Positions 28,493-32,470 of a DNA stretch of 32,470 nt are shown piece after piece. The notes below the pieces were generated by a model that saw nothing but the letters and a program-made list of their open reading frames with translations, ran no database searches and had not been told where the DNA came from. The DNA lies in the NCBI GenBank assembly GCA_945870835.1, contig CAMBTV010000005.1:1-32470 (forward strand), written 5' to 3'. Made by a program: the position numbers and the translations under genes. Numbering within the stretch: the first letter of the stretch is position 1; every line of letters begins with the position of its first letter. Origin of the DNA: Chitinophaga pinensis. Its GTDB lineage: Bacteria > Bacteroidota > Bacteroidia > Chitinophagales > Chitinophagaceae.

Positions 28493-29106
28493 TGTCGAAA
28501 GTAGTTTCCATATTTATTTTCATAAGTTTATATTTTTTTAGCGTAGAAACAACTGCTCAGTCGACCAATAGCATTACTACGTCTGATAAAATAAATAGCA
28601 CAGATTCAAGTAATAAAAAAAAGATTAAAAAATTTAATACGCGCACCGCTACTCTTCGGTCAGCGATGATTCCCGGATGGGGGCAGATCTACAACAAAAA
28701 ATATTGGAAACTTCCATTGGTTTATGGTGGACTAGGTATTACAGCAAGTGTGTTTCAATATAATGTAAAAAACTACAATTTATTGCGGCAAGCATTCTCC
28801 TATAGAACAGATACTATTAGCGCCAATGACGCATTGATAGATCCTCGGTTTAAAAACCTTTCAACAAATGCAATTCAAAGTTATCGCACCTCATTTCGCC
28901 AAAATGTAGATTATACTGTTTTATTTTTTATTGCCTTTTGGGGGCTCAACGTAATAGACGCTACAGTGGATGCAAATCTCAAGGCATTTGATGTGAATGA
29001 CAATCTAAGTCTTCAAATTAAACAAGGTTATAGTCCAATGGCTAATACCACGGGCCTTAGTTTGGTGCTGGACATACATTCTAAAAAAATGTACGCTAGT
29101 AAATAA
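28492..29106 (+). CDS. DUF5683 domain-containing protein
   Basis: 204 aa; signal peptide; RTATLRSAMIPGWGQIYNKKYWKLPLVYGGLG; start overlaps the parB stop (TAATG). Confidence 0.88.
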   Translation: MSKVVSIFIFISLYFFSVETTAQSTNSITTSDKINSTDSSNKKKIKKFNTRTATLRSAMIPGWGQIYNKKYWKLPLVYGGLGITASVFQYNVKNYNLLRQAFSYRTDTISANDALIDPRFKNLSTNAIQSYRTSFRQNVDYTVLFFIAFWGLNVIDATVDANLKAFDVNDNLSLQIKQGYSPMANTTGLSLVLDIHSKKMYASK

Positions 29107-29139
29107 TTATATTTGCTTTTATACAATCAATTAATCATC

Positions 29140-29898
29140 ATGGATTCAACGAATACCACTTCCGCTTTTACTAAAAATCCTCTTCGCATTGCGCTTATTG
29201 GATATGGAAAAATGGGTAAAGCCATCGAAGAAATAGCTGTAAATAGAGGACATAGCATTGGACTGAAAATAGATATTAATAGTTTGAATGATTTTACAAA
29301 AGAAAACTTACAGCAATGTGATGTTGCCATAGAATTTACCAGCCCACACACTGCGGTACAAAATATTCTTACCTGCATAGAGGCTGGCATTCCAATCGTA
29401 TGTGGTAGCACTGGATGGCTTGCCCGCTGGGAAGAAGTGAAACAAGCATGCGAAGCTTTCAAAGGTTCTTTGGTTTATGCTAGTAATTATAGTGTAGGCG
29501 TTAACGTTTTTTTTGAAGTCAATCAGTTATTGGCTCGACTCATGAACCCTCATACAGAATATGAAGTGAACATGTTAGAGATTCACCACACAGAAAAAAA
29601 GGATGCCCCTAGTGGAACAGCAATCACCTTGGCAGAACAGATTTTGGAAAACCTAGGAAGAAAAAAAGAGTGGGTAAATCAACACAATGCTACTCCTGAA
29701 GAGTTGTCCATTATCAGCGAAAGAATAGATCCAGCTCCTGGTACTCACAAGATAAAATATAGTTCTAACATAGATGATATTGAAATCATTCATACAGCCC
29801 ATAACCGACAAGGCTTTGCTACCGGTGCAGTATTGGCAGCCGAATTCATAAAAACAAAGAAAGGCGTTTTTAGTATGAAAGACGTGCTGGGATTTTAG
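29140..29898 (+). CDS. dapB: 4-hydroxy-tetrahydrodipicolinate reductase
   Basis: IALIGYGKMGKAIEEIA, CGSTGWL, LEIHHTEKKDAPSGTAITLAE, HTAHNRQGFATGAVLAAEFI. Start set at the ATG at 29140 (ORF track used an upstream TTG). Confidence 0.95.
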   Translation: MDSTNTTSAFTKNPLRIALIGYGKMGKAIEEIAVNRGHSIGLKIDINSLNDFTKENLQQCDVAIEFTSPHTAVQNILTCIEAGIPIVCGSTGWLARWEEVKQACEAFKGSLVYASNYSVGVNVFFEVNQLLARLMNPHTEYEVNMLEIHHTEKKDAPSGTAITLAEQILENLGRKKEWVNQHNATPEELSIISERIDPAPGTHKIKYSSNIDDIEIIHTAHNRQGFATGAVLAAEFIKTKKGVFSMKDVLGF

Positions 29899-29929
29899 AT
29901 AGTCATCGCTTCAAAAATTTCTTCGTGCC

Positions 29930-31117
29930 ATGCAACACAATAATTTTTATAAAATAATTTTATTCTTTTTATTGCTTGTTACAAGTGTTACTATTCAAGC
30001 ACAGCAAAAATCAGTACCCGTATTTGTTTCAGGCTCGGATGGGCATGCTACTTTTCGTATTCCTGCAATTATAATTTTATCCAATAACGAACTGCTGGCT
30101 TTTTGTGAAGGCAGAGTAAATAGTGACAATGACTTTGGTGATATCAATATTGTAATGAAGCGAAGTGTTGACAAAGGAAAAACATGGAACAACTTAGAAA
30201 CTATTGTAGATGTAGATTTATTACAAGCAGGAAATCCTGCTCCTGTGGTTGACCTTCAGGATCCGGCCTATCCCAACGGTAGAATTTTTTTATTTTACAA
30301 TACTGGTAATAACCATGAAGGCGAAGTAAGAAAAGGAAATGGAATAAGAGAAGTATGGTTTAAAACTTCCACCGACAATGGCAAAACTTGGTCGGCACCA
30401 ACTAACATCAGTACTTCCGTTCACCGTCCCAAACAACCCAAGATAAATGGTGCTTATAATTTTACAGAAGACTGGAGAAGCTATGCAAATACCCCTGGAC
30501 ATGCGCTTCAGTTTTTAGAAGGAAAATATAAGGGAAGGATTTATATCCCTGCAAACCATTCAGCAAAATCTCCTCAGAAAAATTCTGAAGATTACGATGC
30601 ACATGCATTTTATTCTGACGACCATGGATTAACATTTCATTTAAGTGAATCCTTAAAAATTCCCGGTAGCAATGAATCTACTGCTGCTGAAATATCCAAC
30701 AACCGGATACTATTGAATGCTAGAAATCAAAAAGGGGATATCAAACAAAGAATCACCGCTATCAGCAGTGATGGAGGCGTTCATTGGGATACTACTTATT
30801 TTGACAAACAACTACCCGATCCTATTTGTGAAGGAAGTGTAGTAACTATTGGAAATAGAAATGGTAAAGCTATACTAGCTTTTAGCAATGATGCGGATAC
30901 CAGCTATAGAAATAATTTAACGCTGCGCATTAGTTATGACGAAGGAAAGAGTTGGAAAAAAAGTTTTTTAATAGATGCCAATCCAAATAAAGCCGATAAT
31001 AAAAATGACTATACAGCTTATTCAGATTTAGTGAAAATGGATAAGCGAAGGGTTGGAATACTTTATGAGAAAAATAATTATTCCTCCATTGTTTTTGTTA
31101 TCAAGCGATGGAAATAA
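29930..31117 (+). CDS. Secreted sialidase (exo-alpha-sialidase, BNR repeats)
   Basis: 395 aa; signal peptide; FRIPAIIILSNNELLAFCEGR (FRIP motif) and Asp-box motifs SVDKGKTWNN, STDNGKTWSA, SDDHGLTF, SSDGGVHWD, SYDEGKSWK. Confidence 0.93.
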   Translation: MQHNNFYKIILFFLLLVTSVTIQAQQKSVPVFVSGSDGHATFRIPAIIILSNNELLAFCEGRVNSDNDFGDINIVMKRSVDKGKTWNNLETIVDVDLLQAGNPAPVVDLQDPAYPNGRIFLFYNTGNNHEGEVRKGNGIREVWFKTSTDNGKTWSAPTNISTSVHRPKQPKINGAYNFTEDWRSYANTPGHALQFLEGKYKGRIYIPANHSAKSPQKNSEDYDAHAFYSDDHGLTFHLSESLKIPGSNESTAAEISNNRILLNARNQKGDIKQRITAISSDGGVHWDTTYFDKQLPDPICEGSVVTIGNRNGKAILAFSNDADTSYRNNLTLRISYDEGKSWKKSFLIDANPNKADNKNDYTAYSDLVKMDKRRVGILYEKNNYSSIVFVIKRWK

Positions 31118-31129
31118 AAATTATCAACT

Positions 31130-32470
31130 TTAAAACATTCTAGGTATCCCCAATTGTGTTTTTCCTGATGAATGGTATTTTACATTTTCATTGGCAGATG
31201 GATTTTCCTTCAATAATTTCCAAGAATCAAGATTACTGTCAGTAGGCAAAAGAAAAACCTCCTCAGTAGCTTTGGTTTTAAAGCTTACTACTGTTCCATT
31301 AAGCAGTTGATTTTTTTTTGATAAATTAGAAATTAGTGTTGCGTTGGCCCAAGGTAGTTCCAACTTACACTCATTACCGTTGATACTTTTTATGGCAACC
31401 CATGCTATTTTTCCCGACTTAATTTCAGATGAGATAATAAATCCAGCTTGCGCATGTAATGTAAATCTACCATCCTTGCTAAGATCAAAAGCAGGAAACA
31501 ATCGAATAATACCCTCCTGACTCTGAAGTAATGATTCATTCATGGCAGTTGCCATTACACTCATTGCTTCCATCGACATATGGCGGAAAGGCCATGCTGG
31601 AAGCGGAACTTTTTCTCCAGTCGTAGATCCAATAATACTTACAGGATTAGTTTTGAAATAAGAGGTTCCTTGAGCATCTTCTTTAACTTCTGAACTAATA
31701 TGTCCCCAACCATTTACAAAAAGCTGCCACTTCGCAGGAAATTGTTTGAGGTTAATAGCTAACTCCTTCGCTAGACCTAAACGTGCCATTACGATGGGTA
31801 CTTGCTCCCATCCCATATTTTCATTTCCATACAAACGAAGTGTTGACGTCATCACTTTAAATAAAGATTCATTTTTTTGTTTTAACCCAACCAATCCAGA
31901 TGGAAAAACAGGTACCCAAGGCACTGCTGGAAAAATACCTTCGTAAATTTTAAATTCAGCAGACTTTTTATTTTTTTCATCCTCAGTCAAAAGATATGAA
32001 TACTGAGGGTCATCTGTTTGATACCAAGTGGTAAGCCAATTTTTCTCTTTAATCCCCCACCCTGCAGCTACAATCTGATTTCCTGGAGCTGAATAACCTT
32101 TAAATATTCCTGTATTGATAATGAATCCTTTTTCATCCTTACTTATCAATGATGGAGAGACATTTACTAAAGGAAGTGGGGCTAAATGATCTATGATATC
32201 CTTATAAATATTTTTTTCAGGACCCTCCATTCCGGCTGATTTAAGTGCTTCCAGTGCAACAGTAAATAGAGTTCTCGCATACACCAATTCAGTAAGTCCA
32301 TCGCGAAGTTTGATATGTCCTTCATAACCTGTGCCTTCTTTTGCATGATACAATCCATCATTTTCCTTTACTAACAAAGATTGAAAAAACTTAGCTGCTT
32401 CTAGAATAAAAGGAATGGCTTTTTCTTTTAAAAAAATTTTATCATTCGTAAATTGATACTGTCTCCAAAA
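31130..32470 (-). CDS. Six-hairpin glycoside hydrolase, GH95-like, 5'-truncated by the window edge
   Basis: The 31130..32377 ORF remains open upstream to the edge (FWRQYQFTNDKIFLKEKAIPFILEAAKFFQS-LLVKENDG), so the annotated TTG start is not the true start. GWGHI, RHMSMEAMSVMATAMNESLLQSQEGIIRLFPAFDLSKDGRFTLHAQAGFIIS resembles the GH95 C-terminal region. Confidence 0.7.
   Translation of the reverse strand, partial: FWRQYQFTNDKIFLKEKAIPFILEAAKFFQSLLVKENDGLYHAKEGTGYEGHIKLRDGLTELVYARTLFTVALEALKSAGMEGPEKNIYKDIIDHLAPLPLVNVSPSLISKDEKGFIINTGIFKGYSAPGNQIVAAGWGIKEKNWLTTWYQTDDPQYSYLLTEDEKNKKSAEFKIYEGIFPAVPWVPVFPSGLVGLKQKNESLFKVMTSTLRLYGNENMGWEQVPIVMARLGLAKELAINLKQFPAKWQLFVNGWGHISSEVKEDAQGTSYFKTNPVSIIGSTTGEKVPLPAWPFRHMSMEAMSVMATAMNESLLQSQEGIIRLFPAFDLSKDGRFTLHAQAGFIISSEIKSGKIAWVAIKSINGNECKLELPWANATLISNLSKKNQLLNGTVVSFKTKATEEVFLLPTDSNLDSWKLLKENPSANENVKYHSSGKTQLGIPRMF

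Overview
The window looks like a Bacteroidota chromosome segment, probably Chitinophagaceae-like. This rests on the A-rich start-codon leaders, the TAnnTTTG-like -7 motifs, and the protein families; no database search was run. The most notable content is a co-oriented minus-strand block of ten genes (16412 down to 1648). It encodes two large periplasmic beta-propeller/cytochrome-c proteins, a DUF4432 epimerase-like protein, a cupin/phosphomannose-isomerase-like protein, a ThuA-domain protein, two xylose-isomerase-like TIM barrels, an MFS transporter, a Gfo/Idh/MocA oxidoreductase and a DUF1080 (3-keto-disaccharide hydrolase-type) protein. I read this block as a candidate respiratory-chain-coupled oxidative (3-keto-glycoside type) sugar degradation operon. 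It has no SusC/SusD pair and no dedicated regulator inside the window. Flanking genes are mostly housekeeping: sucC, dapD, a glycosyltransferase, a Sua5-type protein, two outer-membrane proteins, a DEAD-box helicase, a metallophosphoesterase, parA-parB-DUF5683-dapB, a sialidase and an edge-truncated GH95-like glycosidase. Non-coding structure includes a 17-unit heptamer tandem repeat abutting the operon's last stop codon, a perfect 18-bp inverted repeat inside the operon, and a self-complementary element of about 270 bp between the helicase and the metallophosphoesterase. Several clear intrinsic terminators are also present.
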